NCBI GenBank assembly: GCA_036873135.1
Contig: JAPTYO010000008.1
Span: 39,006,819 to 39,070,818, forward strand
DNA length: 64,000 nt
Source of the DNA: Clarkia xantiana subsp. parviflora
Taxonomy: Eukaryota > Streptophyta > Magnoliopsida > Myrtales > Onagraceae
Reading direction: 5' to 3'
The notes beneath the pieces were generated by a model that saw nothing but the letters and a program-made list of their open reading frames with translations, had not been told where the DNA came from and searched no databases. Positions 43,424-55,009 of this stretch are shown in pieces; the stretch's first letter is position 1, and the number at the start of each line of letters is the position of its first letter. The position numbers and the translations under genes are program-made.

Positions 43424-44670
43424 TATGGATCCAAACAACAATACATATGTTCCCTTCTCTAGCGAGATGATTCCCGAGACGGAAGTGCCAAATCAGGGAA
43501 CTGGAGGTGTACCTCCATCGACAACTGCTGTCAACACCACTGCTGTCACCACCACCGCTGATGTATGCACCAGACTGAATTTGCTTCCAGGCGGTGGTTT
43601 CAACTTTGCTGCTCCAGGTGCTAGTTCATCTCAAACTGTTCCTAATCTCGGATTCGGGAACTTTGCTGGAGCACCATTGGCCGGAGGAGTGGCCATGCCC
43701 CGTATTTTAACTTCCCCGGTGGAGAAACCAGAAAAGTTTGGCGGGACGAACTTCAAGATATGGAGTGAGAAGATGAAGTACTATATCACCTTCCATAGCA
43801 TGGAGAGATTCCTGACAGAAATGCCCCCGCCAATTGTCCCAGATGATGCACATCCTTCTTGGCGTTAGAGGCATGGAAGCATTCAGACTACCTGTGCAGG
43901 AACGCTATAATGAGCTGTCTTACCGACCCGCTGTATCATGTCTACAGGAGGACGACGTCTTCAAGGGAGCTGTGGACGTCCATTAATTCAAAATACGAGT
44001 CGGAGGATGCTGGAAGGAATAAATTCCTTGTTAGTAAACTGTTTGATTTTAAAATGGTTGATAACAAATCTGTGATGCAGCAGGTGAACACGCTCTTAAG
44101 TCTGCTTCAGGAGATCCATGATGCACAGATGGCTTTTACCGAGTCATTCAAGGCGGTTGTGATTATGGAGAAGCTTCCCCCCAGCTGGGATTGGTTCAAG
44201 GGCTATCTGAAGCATAAGACAAAGGAGATGCCGGTGTTAGAGGTGGTCAACAGGATCACCACCCAGGAAGGTCTCCAGAAGAATGCCCAGGGAAATCCGG
44301 TCGGCCCAATGAGGACGATCAACTCGGCTAATGTGGTGGAGCACAACCAGGGTCCAAGCAAGCAGGGATCTCGTGGAAGAGGAAAGAAGCCGCAAGACAA
44401 GGGGGTCAACCTAGGTCCGAAAGGCGGTGTTTCCAAGAAATCCAAAGGCGGCCAATCTAGGGGAGGCAAGGGACCTCGAGGAGGACAAGGCTCTCAAGCT
44501 CCACAACGTTTTCAAGGTAGCTGTTTCAACTGTGGCAAGATAGGCCACAAAGCTAATGAGTGCAGGTTCCCTAAGAATCATGAAGCCCACGTGGCAACGG
44601 TTACCGAGGACATAGAGGACCTGAACTTGATCGCGGTGGTGTCAGAGATCAATATGGCTGATTCCAACCC
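43424..44670 (+). pseudogene. Copia-4 gag
   Basis: The first part, from the ATG at 43424 to about 43863, has a T-S-P-V-E-K-P-E-K-F-G-G-T-N-F motif typical of the gag start. After a frameshift near 43860 it continues with W-T-S-I-N-S-K-Y-E, L-L-Q-E-I-H-D-A-Q and L-P-P-S-W. A glycine/lysine-rich linker leads to the intact knuckle C-F-N-C-G-K-I-G-H-K-A-N-E-C (about 44520-44560). Length is normal, but the frameshift prevents a single product. Confidence 0.85.
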
Positions 44671-44676
44671 CAAGGA

Positions 44677-46084
44677 GTGGTGGGTGACACTGGCGCCACT
44701 AAGCATGTATGCTCGAACAAGGCGGTGTTCTCAAGCTTGGAGGAGGTGGACACCGGAGAATCCCTGTTCATGGGAAACTCTGCCTCACCGGCGATTAAAG
44801 GCAGAGGAACGGTGGTGTTGAAGATGACTTCTGGCAAGGACGTTACCCTCACCAATGTGCTGTATGTTCCGGACATCCGGAAGAACTTGGTGTCTGGGGC
44901 CCTCTTGAACAAGCATGGTTTTCATCTTGTGTTTGAGTCTGATAAGTTTGTACTTACTAAGAATAATGTCTTCATTGGTAAGGGGTATGAGAATGTAGGA
45001 ATGTTTAAACTTTCTGTAATGGCCGTAGTGCCCAAAAAGAATATGAATAAGAATGCTTCCTCTTCTGCTTACTTGCTTGAGTCTCCTAATTTATGGTAGG
45101 TTAGGACATGTTAATTTTGATTCTTTGCGGAAGTTAATTAACATGGAGCATATTCCTAAATTCAAAATAGATCATGAACATAAATGTGAAGTTTGCGTTG
45201 AAGCGAAACTTACTCGGACTTCGTTTCACTCAGTCGAAAGATTTTCCGAACCTCACGATCTAATACATAGCGATGTTTGTGACTTGAAATATGTACAAAC
45301 TCGTGGTGGAAATAAATACTTCATCACTTTCGTAGATGATAGTACGAAATTTTGCTATGTATACTTGATGAAAGGAAAAGATGAAGCAATTCAGAAATTC
45401 ATGATCTACAAACAAGAAGTTAAAAATCAACTCAATAAGAAAATAAAAAAGTTACACAGTGACAGAGGAGGTGAGTATGAAGCTCCGTTTGCAGAATTTT
45501 GCGCTGAACATGGAATTGTCCATGAGGTCACTGCTCCGTTTTCACCTCAGTCAAATGGGGTTGCGGAAAGGAAAAATCGAACATTGAAGGAAATGATGAA
45601 TTCATTGTTGATTAGTTCGGGGTTGCCCCAGAACTTGTGGGGGGAAGCTATTTTGACTAGCAATTACCTTTTGAATAAGGTACCCCAAAAGAAGGAAGAG
45701 AAAACTCCGTTTGAATTGTGGAAAGGGAGGAAACCTTCTTATAATCACCTTCGAATGTGGGAGTGTCTTGCCAAGGTAATGATACCTCCCCAGAAGAAGG
45801 TGCGAATAGGCCCAAAAACCGTTGATTGCATTTTCATTGGGTATGCTCATAGTAATGCATATCGGTTTCTTGTGTATGAATCAAAGGTGTCTGATATACA
45901 CAAAAATACGATTATGGAGTCAAGAAATGCATATTTCTTTGAAAATGTATTTCCGGCTAAGTCCAGAGGAGAAGCAAGTTCTTCAAGACAAGAATATGAG
46001 ACTATAGAGGAAAATAGTCAAGACCAAGAACATGAAGGGAATGTTGAGGTCGGGACCGAGGTTGAAACCGAGGTCGAGCCTTGA
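44677..46084 (+). pseudogene. Copia-4 protease and integrase
   Basis: The protease active site reads D-T-G-A-T-K-H near 44683, one base out of frame with gag. The pre-integrase region has lost its first histidine in a small deletion near 45098, where the frame shifts. Integrase follows with C-E-V-C, H-S-D-V, F-V-D-D-S, H-S-D-R-G-G-E and S-N-G-V-A-E-R-K-N. It ends at a TGA at 46082, where the pol linker (R-S-K-R-A-R-T) continues in the same frame. Confidence 0.85.
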
Positions 46085-47727
46085 AGAAGTAAAAGGGCAA
46101 GGACTGAAAAGTCCTACGGTCCAGATTTTCTGACCTATATGCTTGAAGCTGAACCTCAGACTTACCAAGAAGCCGTAAACTCCTCTGAGGGTCCTCTATG
46201 GAAAGAGGCAATAAACAGTGAAATCGAATCGATCTTGCAGAATTATACTTGGGAGCTAGTGGATCTTCCGCTCAGAAGCAAACCGCTAGGCTACAAGTGG
46301 ATCTTTAAACGTAAAATGAAAGCAGATGGTTCGATTGATAAATATAAAGCCCGACTTGTCGTCAAAGGATACAGACAAAAGGAAGGACTGGATTATTTTG
46401 ATACATATTCTCCAGTAACTAGAATCACATCCATAAGGATGGTACTTGCGATTGCCGCGCTGCGAAATCTAGAAGTACATCAAATGGATGTGAAAACAGC
46501 TTTCTTAAACGGAGATTTAGACGAAGAAATCTACATGGAACAACCTGAGGGTTTTTCTGCGCGAGGGCAGGAAAAGAAAGTCTGTAAGCTTGTCAAATCC
46601 CTGTATGGTCTAAAACAGGCGCCTAAACAATGGCATCATAAATTTGACAGCGTTATGATGGAAAAAGGTTTCAAAATAAATTAGTGTGACAAATGTATTT
46701 ACGTGAAAGATACAGATAGAGGTTATGTTATTTTGTGTCTTTACGTAGATGACATGCTTATCGTTGGAAGTAACGATGAGATGGTGCGGTCTACCAAACA
46801 TATATTGAGTTCAAGGTTCGATATGAAAGATATGGGTCTTGCCGATGTGATCCTTGGAATTAAAATCATAAGATCTTCGGAAGGTCTCGTTCTAAGTCAA
46901 ACTCATTATATTGATAAGGTTTTGGATAAGTTTAACAGAGATGACAAGAACGAGGTCAGTACCCCTATCGATACGAGTAAGTACTTTCAAAGAATAAGGG
47001 GGAATCCATTTCCCAAATTGAGTACGCTCGAATTATTGGCAGTGTCATGTACTTAATGTCATGCACTAGACCAGATATCGCTCACGCGGTAAGTGTATTG
47101 AGTCGATATACGAGTAACCCTAGTGTTGATCACTGGAACGGGGTAATCAGGTTACTTAGGTATCTGAAATATACTCGTAATCATGGTCTACATTATACTA
47201 GAAATCCTTATGTGATAGAAGGCTATAGTGATGCGAACTGGATATCCGATTCCAGAGACACGGACTCTTTGAGTACAAGTGGTTACGTTTTCACCTTAGG
47301 AGGTGCAGCAGTGTCGTGGAAATCCTCAAAGCAAACAGTCATAGCTAGATCCACGATGGAGTCTGAGTTTATTGCACTAGATAAATGTGCCGAAGAGGCA
47401 GAATGGCTACGCCATTTCCTCGAGGATGTTCCAAGATGGCCAAAACCTGTGCCCGCAATCTGCATTCACTGCGATTGTAAAGTCGCGATCGGCAGAGCAC
47501 ACAATTTTATGTATAATGGAAAGTCAAGACATATCCGTCGAAGACATAGTTCCATAAGACAATTACTCTCTACCGGAATTATCATGATCGACTTTACGAG
47601 ATCGGTTGATAATATTGCGGATCCGCTAACCAAAGGGTTAAACAGAGAGTTGTTTGGCCAAGCATTAAAAGGAATAGGGCTAAAGCCCGTAGAGGAAACA
47701 CCCTTGAGAAGGAAAACCCAACCATGA
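46085..47727 (+). pseudogene. Copia-4 reverse transcriptase and RNase H
   Basis: RT has Y-K-W-I-F-K-R-K, A-R-L-V-V-K-G-Y and H-Q-M-D-V-K-T-A-F-L-N-G. A TAG at 46682 interrupts it. The catalytic Y-V-D-D is intact near 46745. A frameshift near 46990-47040 precedes M-S-C-T-R-P-D. RNase H has G-Y-S-D-A-N-W, S-T-M-E-S-E-F and A-D-P-L-T-K-G-L. The C terminus at 47727 is complete. Confidence 0.87.
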
Positions 47728-48285
47728 TGACTGGAGATCCCAAAAACTTGGTTCAATGGGACAACCTAATCACAATGGTGAGTGTGGTCACTATGGGGGT
47801 CAAACCCCGAGCCCATTCCTATGATGCAAACAGTGATGAAGAGAAGGTTAAGCTTTTGCCGTTGTTGATACTCACAAGCAAAGTTTTTAATGATTCGTAA
47901 GGAGAACTCAGAGTCGTGATGATGCTCTTGAGACATAGAATCACCTATGCGAGTGAGAAGTGGAGCCGCTTCGAAAGGAGTTGTTGAGGGCGCAACTCTT
48001 AGAAACGCTTGCAGAACCAGGCTAGTGATCCAGGGCCTAGGGATCACAGGGCGTGAAGCGAACTATACTAGGAAGGTATCTGCGTGGGTTATGTCGTCGT
48101 TTACACCAACGACAGTCGGTTCAAGGACATCGCGTCTACCGACCAGTCAGTAGAGAAGGCATGATCTCACAAGGGGTAGGTTCAAAGGGGTTACCCCTAC
48201 CTATCCTTTGCAGGTATTGACCGTTGAACACAACTTTCGAGTCTAGAGCTACCATTAGGTTTCAATTTCCATTCATGTGGGGGAT
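47728..48285 (+). other. Copia-4 3' untranslated region and polypurine tract
   Basis: No ORF is supported. The stretch ends ATGTGGGGGAT directly before the 3' LTR. Confidence 0.7.
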
Positions 48286-49358
48286 TGTTGGCCGATAGGC
48301 CCATGGCCATTATGGGCTTCCCTTAAGCCCATACATGTAGGAAGTGAATGGCAATTGGCTGCCAACTTGTGGTGATATAATACCACACCGGCCAGACTAG
48401 CATTGTTTAGCTAGTTTATATTGGGCAACTCATTTTATAGTAGTAATAACTTACTAGATGAAAGGCTCTCTCCACGCGCGCAGGGGGGTGCAGTCGAGTG
48501 GATCGAATACCCACCCCGGTAAGCTTGGCTTGCGTGCCAGTGACGTGCGTACACGAATGTCGGTCCGGAAAGCTAGCCTTGCGCGAGTCCGGTTTTGCTA
48601 AATTGAACTGTGGTCTGTCCAGATATATTGAATCCGAAAATTTATTTTTGGTAACAGTTAGATATGGACAGAATATATTTCGAGATTAATATGATGTAAT
48701 TAATGAGTCCAATTTTGGACAGAATTGATGTCGAGAATATTTTGTTGCATCTCGAAATTAATACAGAAGGAGCCTGTCTGCCCTATAAATACAGCATCAA
48801 TCCTTCACATTTGGATACACCTCACAAATTCATTCTCTCATTTCTCTCTGAGTTTTCCAACCTCTCCGAGTTTATCTGCCACTGCATTATCAGGTTATAG
48901 TATCTGTTTATTTTATTCATTCAGGTTCTACAATCTGTTCTTATATTGAATTTCTGCCGTCATCGTCGGCATCTCTATTAAAATCTTGTTGTGTTCAGGT
49001 ATTGAGTTCAGTTTGGTCAAGCGTGTTTCGTGCATAACACGATTTGACGACACTGTTGAATCCTGGGAGGTGATCGCCCCGTGTTTAAACTCCTTTGCAT
49101 AACCCGATGGTGGAGTGGGGCGAAATTGCCTTAAGGAGACCGTGATCAGCACGGGCCTCAGTATTAAAATCACGTTTTCGTCTTTCTCGGTTTTACGTGT
49201 AATTTCGGAGTTGTTAATATCTTGCATGATAATTCGGTATAGTTATATGTAAGAACTCGAAATTTGACTATTTACATTTAGTCCCTGAAGTTTCAAATAT
49301 TGCAAATTGATCCCTCAATTTTGTGTGTGTTGCAGTTTGACCCTGATATATGCCAACA
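48286..49358 (+). repeat. Copia-4 3' LTR
   Basis: 1073 bp, the same length as the 5' LTR, with about two dozen differences. The AAGAA target follows. Confidence 0.93.
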
Positions 49359-49363
49359 AAGAA

Positions 49364-49666
49364 TGATGATAAATCGACTTGTTTCTTGTTATGGATTTGT
49401 ATTTTGTATTATGGACATGTGTTTTATCTATTAGGGACTTGTGTTATGGATTTACTAGTGGTGTGTTACGTATTTAACAGTGGTTAAGTTTCAATGTGAG
49501 TTCAATTACAAAAAAAAAAAAAAAAGTTAAAATCAGTTATAAATTGATCCAAATCGGTTCAAACTGGTTTAAACAGAACAGTTCTCTACTGAACTGAAAC
49601 TGTTTAAACCAGTTTTAGTCCAATTCTGAAGCGGTTCAATCCGAACAGGTACGTTGCCGATCCCTA
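49364..49666. mobile_element. 3' end of a hAT-like element
   Basis: From about 49540 the sequence is full of GGTTCAAACTGG and AAACCAGTTT words, and it ends GCCGATCCCTA, the inverted form of a TAGGGATCGGC hAT end. The A-run at 49510 precedes it. Removing Copia-4 would place it about 0.95 kb downstream of the hAT transposase fragment at 41191-41620, so the two may be one old element. Confidence 0.55.
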
Positions 49667-50544
49667 CTTTAGGCCTTTATAAACATTTTAGAAACGCCAC
49701 CGACGAAAACACTCGCCTTTATGACCAAGTTTGTAGAGGTTGGGGTGGTCACTAGTGATGGCATGGTGACTATAGGAAAAAGTGAGGCGGTTGCCGAAGT
49801 TGTTTGGTAGTTAGAAATAAAGTGGGTGGTCTTTGGAACTTGGAGAAACATACTTATATTTTCTCCAAAGAGGTCGATTTTCCAAATATAAGAAATAAAT
49901 CATCATTTTTAGAGGTTGATGTGAAATGGGTCTATTCCAACCACATTTGGAATTTATTTCTATTCGGATGGGCGAAACAAACAGGAGAATAAAAAATGAG
50001 TGTTAGCAAACAAACTTGCTGTACTGTAGTGTAAGAAAATGCAGTCATCATGATGACAATGTCTTCTCGTCATCCACATTTCGGGTCCAACGAGAAAGCG
50101 GTACCCGCGATTTTCCCCCAAATCCAAGCCTCCAACTTATGTATAATATAATATATTCCTAACCCACCACCAACCCAGCTTATTTCCAATTGTTAATTAA
50201 TTTCCTAATAAAAAACCCATCCAAAATATAAACAAACTAATAAAAAAACTTGAGACTAGACTTTTTTTTTTTTTTTAAATGATTCTCATTAATAATGATA
50301 ATATGAAATCATAATAAGGTCGAAGGAACAACCATAAATATGGCGGGATAGGTGGATAAAACCAAATTCCCAAAAAACATAAACATGCTAGATAAATTTA
50401 AAATAGATAAATTTAATTAAGTTTTAAACAATACACATATCTTAATGTATTTGATTTAATATTTACGAATTTGACTTCAATTTAGCTAATCTATTTATTT
50501 GAACCGATGGTTCAGACCAGTAAAAATTGACAACTCATCAATAC
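49667..50544. other. Intergenic DNA
   Basis: AT-rich sequence with a T-run near 50265. I see no gene or element. It ends with AATAC, the gypsy target. Confidence 0.5.
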
Positions 50545-51192
50545 TGTTGGATCACGGCAGGAACTCTGGTTACGGTGACGGATTCCTTAGCTCCTCGCAA
50601 TCCTGCAGAAGGGGAATAGAGGGCGGTGGCCCAGAATCCCTCTCCGATGCTTAACGTAAGTACGGTGATCAACAGGGCAAGCAAGCAGTATGTGTATGTG
50701 TGTAAAAACGTAACCTTAACCTGGGATAACTTCCCTCCTTTTATAGGGGGAAGGCTATCCCAGTTACCTGATTAGGCGGTTGGATTGTGATCCACTATCC
50801 CACATATCTCGCCGTATATCTCGCCACGTATCTGTACAGTTATACGTATCCCACATATCTCGCCCATTATATCACTACTGTAATCATAGCGAGATTTCCG
50901 GGATTGTGCTCTTACTGGCGAGTCTCGATCATTATCGGAGACTCCCAAGTTGCATCGTTGAGGATTCGGTGTCGGGGAGTGGTGTCAACTCCCATATCGG
51001 GACCGACCACGTCCAGGTCCGATATCTTCGGGGCTTTCCCCTATCGAGGCTATACTCACTCGGGGCTATTCCATGTCGGGGCCTCCGTCCGTCGGAGCCC
51101 TTAGCCTTCCAGCAACCCAGCTCCTAGCCCAACGGGCCTAGTCGCCGTTTGTCAATCGTTAAGGGCCTAACGGCCTTAGCCGGGGCCCATCA
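50545..51192 (-). repeat. Gypsy 3' LTR
   Basis: 648 bp. The adjoining plus-strand sequence TTTGTCCCCAAG (51193-51204) is the inverted polypurine tract. The TATA word on the minus strand is at 50739-50745. ORFs at 50780-51127 are copies of those in the other LTR and are not genes. Confidence 0.95.
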
Positions 51193-51635
51193 TTTGTCCC
51201 CAAGACGTGAGGGACTTATAGTGCGTCGCGTCTTCCAATATCGGACCCTTCAACATCCCTGTCGGGGGTCTTTATTTAAAACATCGGAGGCCTTTGCCCT
51301 ACTTTCGTCGGAGGCCTTTGCCTCGGATCTCTTCAAGATCTTTTGGGATCCTGCTTGGATTCGAGAGGATTTCTCGATCAGACCAGCATTAAATGCTGAT
51401 AGAAGGTGAAGGAACGCCTCGGGTTCTGCACGCCTGCTTTCTGAAAAAGCACTTTTCAACCACCACGGTACGTCATCATTCCTGTCTTATCTGTCTTCCA
51501 TGCGTTCCGACGGTTCAAATAAAAATCGTTTCGCCTTCTTCAGATTAGCACGTTTCACTTTGGACGATTCCGATTGAATCGTTTTGAATTCTATGGCTCA
51601 GATTGCCCGCCCCTTCAGTTCTCTCTTCCTTCTCT

Positions 51636-51642
51636 TATAAAA
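51636..51642 (+). promoter_or_regulatory. TATA box of the antisense gene
   Basis: TATAAAA preceded by a pyrimidine-rich stretch (CTCTCTTCCTTCTCT) and followed by CCCTAAACCC. It lies 142 bp before the ATG at 51778 and about 450 bp outside the LTR, so the antisense gene appears to have its own core promoter. Confidence 0.7.
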
Positions 51643-51777
51643 CCCTAAACCCAGACATTGTTTCACTTTTCCTCTACTCCTTCTTCTCTGCGATCCCAAG
51701 AGCCTTGATCCTCCATACTTCAAGTTTTCACCGGCGCTTCAAGCACTCAAGCTTTTCCGATCAAGACTTCAGTCACC

Positions 51778-54558
51778 ATGTCCGGTAAGATTTTTCACCT
51801 TATTACCATTTTTTCCTCCATTTTTGATCTTCTTAGGTTTCAATTTCCCCTCCTTCCTTCCATCGACGATTTTCAGCCGAGGGATCTGCCACCAACAGCG
51901 GGTCTTCCCATGATGGACCACCTTTTGTCTTCAAGTATCTCAAGAACTCGCTTGCACCTATTAACTACGATAGGGCTTGCCGAGAAGGTGGTATCTTCGA
52001 ATCCTCCTTCGGGGCTCGCTATCCCTATGAGCAATTCAAATTCAATCCTCGCGAAACCCGGGTTACACTCCCTAATGAAGGCGAGGTGTTCATCTCCCCA
52101 GGGCAGATCCGTGCGGGAATCCGACTCCCGTTTTGTCCGAGTTGGGTGGAGCTATGTAACCACTACAAGACTTACCCCACGACCTTCTCTCCACACGCAA
52201 TCCACACATGGATTGCCTTTCAAGTGTGGTGTGATCTTAACAAAGAGGACTGGAGCTATACTCTGGAGCTCTGGCGGGTCCTCTATAAGATGACCTGCAA
52301 CAAAGATGGGATCTGCTCCTTTACCCCCCGCCAACCCGAGGGGACCGACGAGCAATATAAGGAGATGGGTTGGGATAGGAAGGTGTCCTGGAGGATTTGC
52401 AAGGAACGGGCCATCATCCACGACAAGGGGCGTGACAATGCCAACTGGAAAGAACAGTACTTTTTCATCAAGCCTGGTCCCATCGAATGGCCGAAGACCG
52501 CCGTAGAAGCTGACCCTCCTGTGCCCTTCCGTAAATGGTCGGAACAGACTAAGAGGGCTTTGATGCTCATCCAAGCCCGTCGCTGGGAGGAGGGTTATCA
52601 GCCCTTCGAGGCCACTTCTGTTACTGACCGACAACGGATAAAAATTTCCATCATGCTGATTGATCCCCGAGCCGGGGGAAAAATTCGTGATGGCCGTTCC
52701 AATGTAATTCTCTGGGTAATCTTCTAATTATTTCTTGTTTTCATTGCTTACAGCCCATCGATCATCGCTGACCGCCCATCTGTTTCAGGAGGATACCGAT
52801 GCCTCCCACTCGCTGAAACGTAAGAAGAAGTCATCGTCCAGGAGAAAGTCCTCCGACGCGTCGGAGCCGTCTCAGAAGAAGAAGAAGACCTCCGAGGCAT
52901 CGAGGTCTGCCCCCACACCCGAGGAGCAGACTAATGCGGACGTGGTTAGGGCCGCCTTCGGCGTCCGCTCCGAAAAGGAAGGTAAGGAAGTTTTCCGTGC
53001 TATAAAAAGATATAGACAGTTGGTTCCTCAGGACCTTCAGGCCCCCGACATGGAAGGGCGGATCAGGGACGTCAAGCTCGTCCTTCGAGGGGAAACTCCA
53101 CACGTCCTCGAAGCGGGTTATTACAACTTTTTCGGCTGCGAGGAATATGTGGAGCGTTGTCTATTTTGGTATACCGATATCAATATTCTTCCTCACCTTG
53201 TTCGTCCCGCTGCAGGTCACACGGACGTCGCACCTACTGCATCTGCCTCAGACCCCGTGCCTGCAGCGGAGCCGGGGGTAGATGATGCCCCGACAGAAGT
53301 CCGTGGCCAATTCAGTCGGGTGGTCAACTTGGAGGACTCCCTCTCCGAGGACCAAGCTGAGGAGGAAGGCCTAGTCCTCCGACGAAAATCGAGGCCGACT
53401 CCTGCTGAGTCGTCTGTTAAGGAGACGTCCCCACTCCCCCTCGCGCTAACATCGGCACCTGTTAGGAGCGCGACCCCCGAAGCTCGGACAAGTGAAGATG
53501 GGGGAGCCCGTCTGGTAGTACCTCCATTCCCTTTGGATGGAGACTATTACCAGGCCTTCTCCTCGGACCAGAGTGCGGAGCCTTGGAAACCGGTGGAGTC
53601 TCTGCAGGAGATTTCTCTACATCGGGGGTGCCAGGAGGAGAACTTGGCCTTGCACTTGATGTCAGGCTCGATCCCGCCATCACTGAGGCGTCCCCTTTCA
53701 CTGGAAGGGGAGGACATCAAGGCGGACATCCGTCAAATGGCCGTCCGTCGGGTAGAGGTAGGTTATACTTTGCTTTTACTCATCTGAAAGTATTCCGACT
53801 ATCAAATACTAAGCTATATTTGTCCTCAGGAAATGGCGGACCAGGATCGTTGTTTCGGCTACATCCTGTCCCTGCAGGAGGCTTTGGAGCAAGAACGGGC
53901 CAACTCCAACATCGAGAGCTTGACTAAGCTCCAGGAGGACCTGGCCACCTCCGAGGCGTCAAGACTCCGAGCGGAAGAGGGCAGAAGGCAAGCCGAAGAA
54001 GGTAGGCAGCAGGCTGAGGAGGGTAAGGCCAAGCTTGTTCAAGAGGCTCAATCCCAGCAAAGGCGGATTCGAAGCCTTGAGAGCTCGCTTAGGCGGGAGC
54101 AGCAAACGGCCCTAGCCGATCGGAATCAGGCCGCCTTTGATAAAGCGGAATTGAAGGAAACTGCTGATCGGCTGAAGCTTGAGAAGCAAAGGGCTATCGC
54201 GGAGCTGGAGGAGGAAAAGGCGGACCGTTCCGCCCAAATAGCAAACGCGAAGGTCCAGGGCCGCGAAGAATATCGGAGCTCGGAGGACTTCAAAGCGGAT
54301 GCGGCGAAGCATTGTCAGGAAGACTTGCAGAATGCCTTCCTTGACATTGTCGAAGAGCTTAACGAAACTTACGGGGACTCCATCGACCTGAGGAAGTCCA
54401 AGATTCTCGGCCGAGCCGCAGAAAGGTACTTTAGCCTCCCGTCGGAGAGTTCCTCCGAAGATGCCGACGACCCCCCTGCAGATCCCTCCGATCCTACCTC
54501 TCCGAAGCCCTCTGAAAATCCAGCATCCGACCCTAAGGCATCCGAGGACCGAGCTTAA
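51778..54558 (+). CDS. Antisense four-exon gene of the gypsy element (Transposase_28-like, coiled coil)
   Basis: Predicted exons are 51778-51784, 51877-52703, 52789-53757 and 53830-54558. The introns (92, 85 and 72 bp) all have GT-AG ends, and the joined frame codes for 843 residues. Residues about 70-230 contain F-I-S-P-G-Q-I-R-A-G-I-R-L-P-F and W-I-A-F-Q-V-W-C-D-L-N, resembling the plant domain called putative gypsy-type transposon (Transposase_28). A basic cluster K-R-K-K-K-S-S-S-R-R-K follows at about 287. Exon 4 is a long charged coiled coil with a Q-A-E-E-G-R repeat, and the tail is acidic and proline-rich. The role is unknown. Antisense ORFs are known in some Tat-lineage elements, but the cellular function is not established. 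Confidence 0.8.
51785..51876 (+). other. Intron 1 of the antisense gene
   Basis: GTAAGATTTTT to TTTTCAG, 92 bp. It splits the third codon (G then CC), and the joined exons keep an open frame where the unspliced sequence does not. Confidence 0.75.
52704..52788 (+). other. Intron 2 of the antisense gene
   Basis: GTAATTCTCTGG to TGTTTCAG, 85 bp, phase 0. An earlier AG near 52753 would lead to a stop after five codons, so the later acceptor is preferred. Confidence 0.65.
53758..53829 (+). other. Intron 3 of the antisense gene
   Basis: GTAGGTTATAC to TGTCCTCAG, 72 bp, phase 0. It joins R-R-V-E to E-M-A-D-Q-D-R. Reading through would add a hydrophobic tail and a stop. Confidence 0.75.
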
Positions 54559-54672
54559 TATTTTATAACTTAAGTCCTTGTAGTCCTTCATCATTATCTC
54601 TCTTGTATTGAACCTCTTAGGCCTTCGAGCCTTTTATTAATATCATTTCCGATTACATTATGTTCTTCATAA

Positions 54673-54883
54673 CGCTTTTATCGGACCCTAAGAACCTTAA
54701 GGCTTTCCGTCGTCCTAAGACGCTTTTTAATCGAACCTTAAAAACTTAAGGATTTTTCGGACGTCCTATGACGCTTTTTAATCGAACCTTAAAAACTTAA
54801 GGATTTTTCGGACGTCCAATGACGCTTTTAATCGGACCTTAAAAACTTAAGGATTTTTCGGACGTCCAATGACGCTTTTTATG
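54673..54883. repeat. ~51-bp tandem repeat between the antisense gene and pol
   Basis: Four units, each with GACGCTTTTTAATCG(A/G)ACC and AAACTTAAGGATTTTTCGG. It lies between the convergent 3' ends of the antisense gene (54558) and pol (55010), where both transcripts would need to terminate. Confidence 0.85.
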
Positions 54884-55009
54884 TATCGAGAACAACTTAG
54901 GAATACTTTGATCAGAAGTAACCTCTTTATTGATCGATGTCTTTTACATAGCATGCACCACTCAGGGCGACTTAATTACATCTTTGCGCCTCTACGGACG
55001 ACTTATTTG

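Larger units (their letters stand above)
42265..49358 (+). mobile_element. Copia-4: Ty1/copia retrotransposon with 1073-bp LTRs
   Basis: LTRs at 42265-43337 and 48286-49358, both 1073 bp and both TGTTGGCCGATAGG to ATGCCAACA, enclose gag and pol. The 5-bp target duplication AAGAA is perfect (42260-42264 and 49359-49363). I count about two dozen differences between the LTRs, so this insertion is older than Copia-2. No initiator-tRNA-Met primer site abuts the 5' LTR. Frameshifts and stops break the coding region in at least six places. Confidence 0.93.

Noticed and set aside
50780..51127. 115- and 105-codon ORFs, repeated at 60960-61307
   Set aside because: They are identical because they lie in the two LTRs of the gypsy element. 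No motif or start context supports them.
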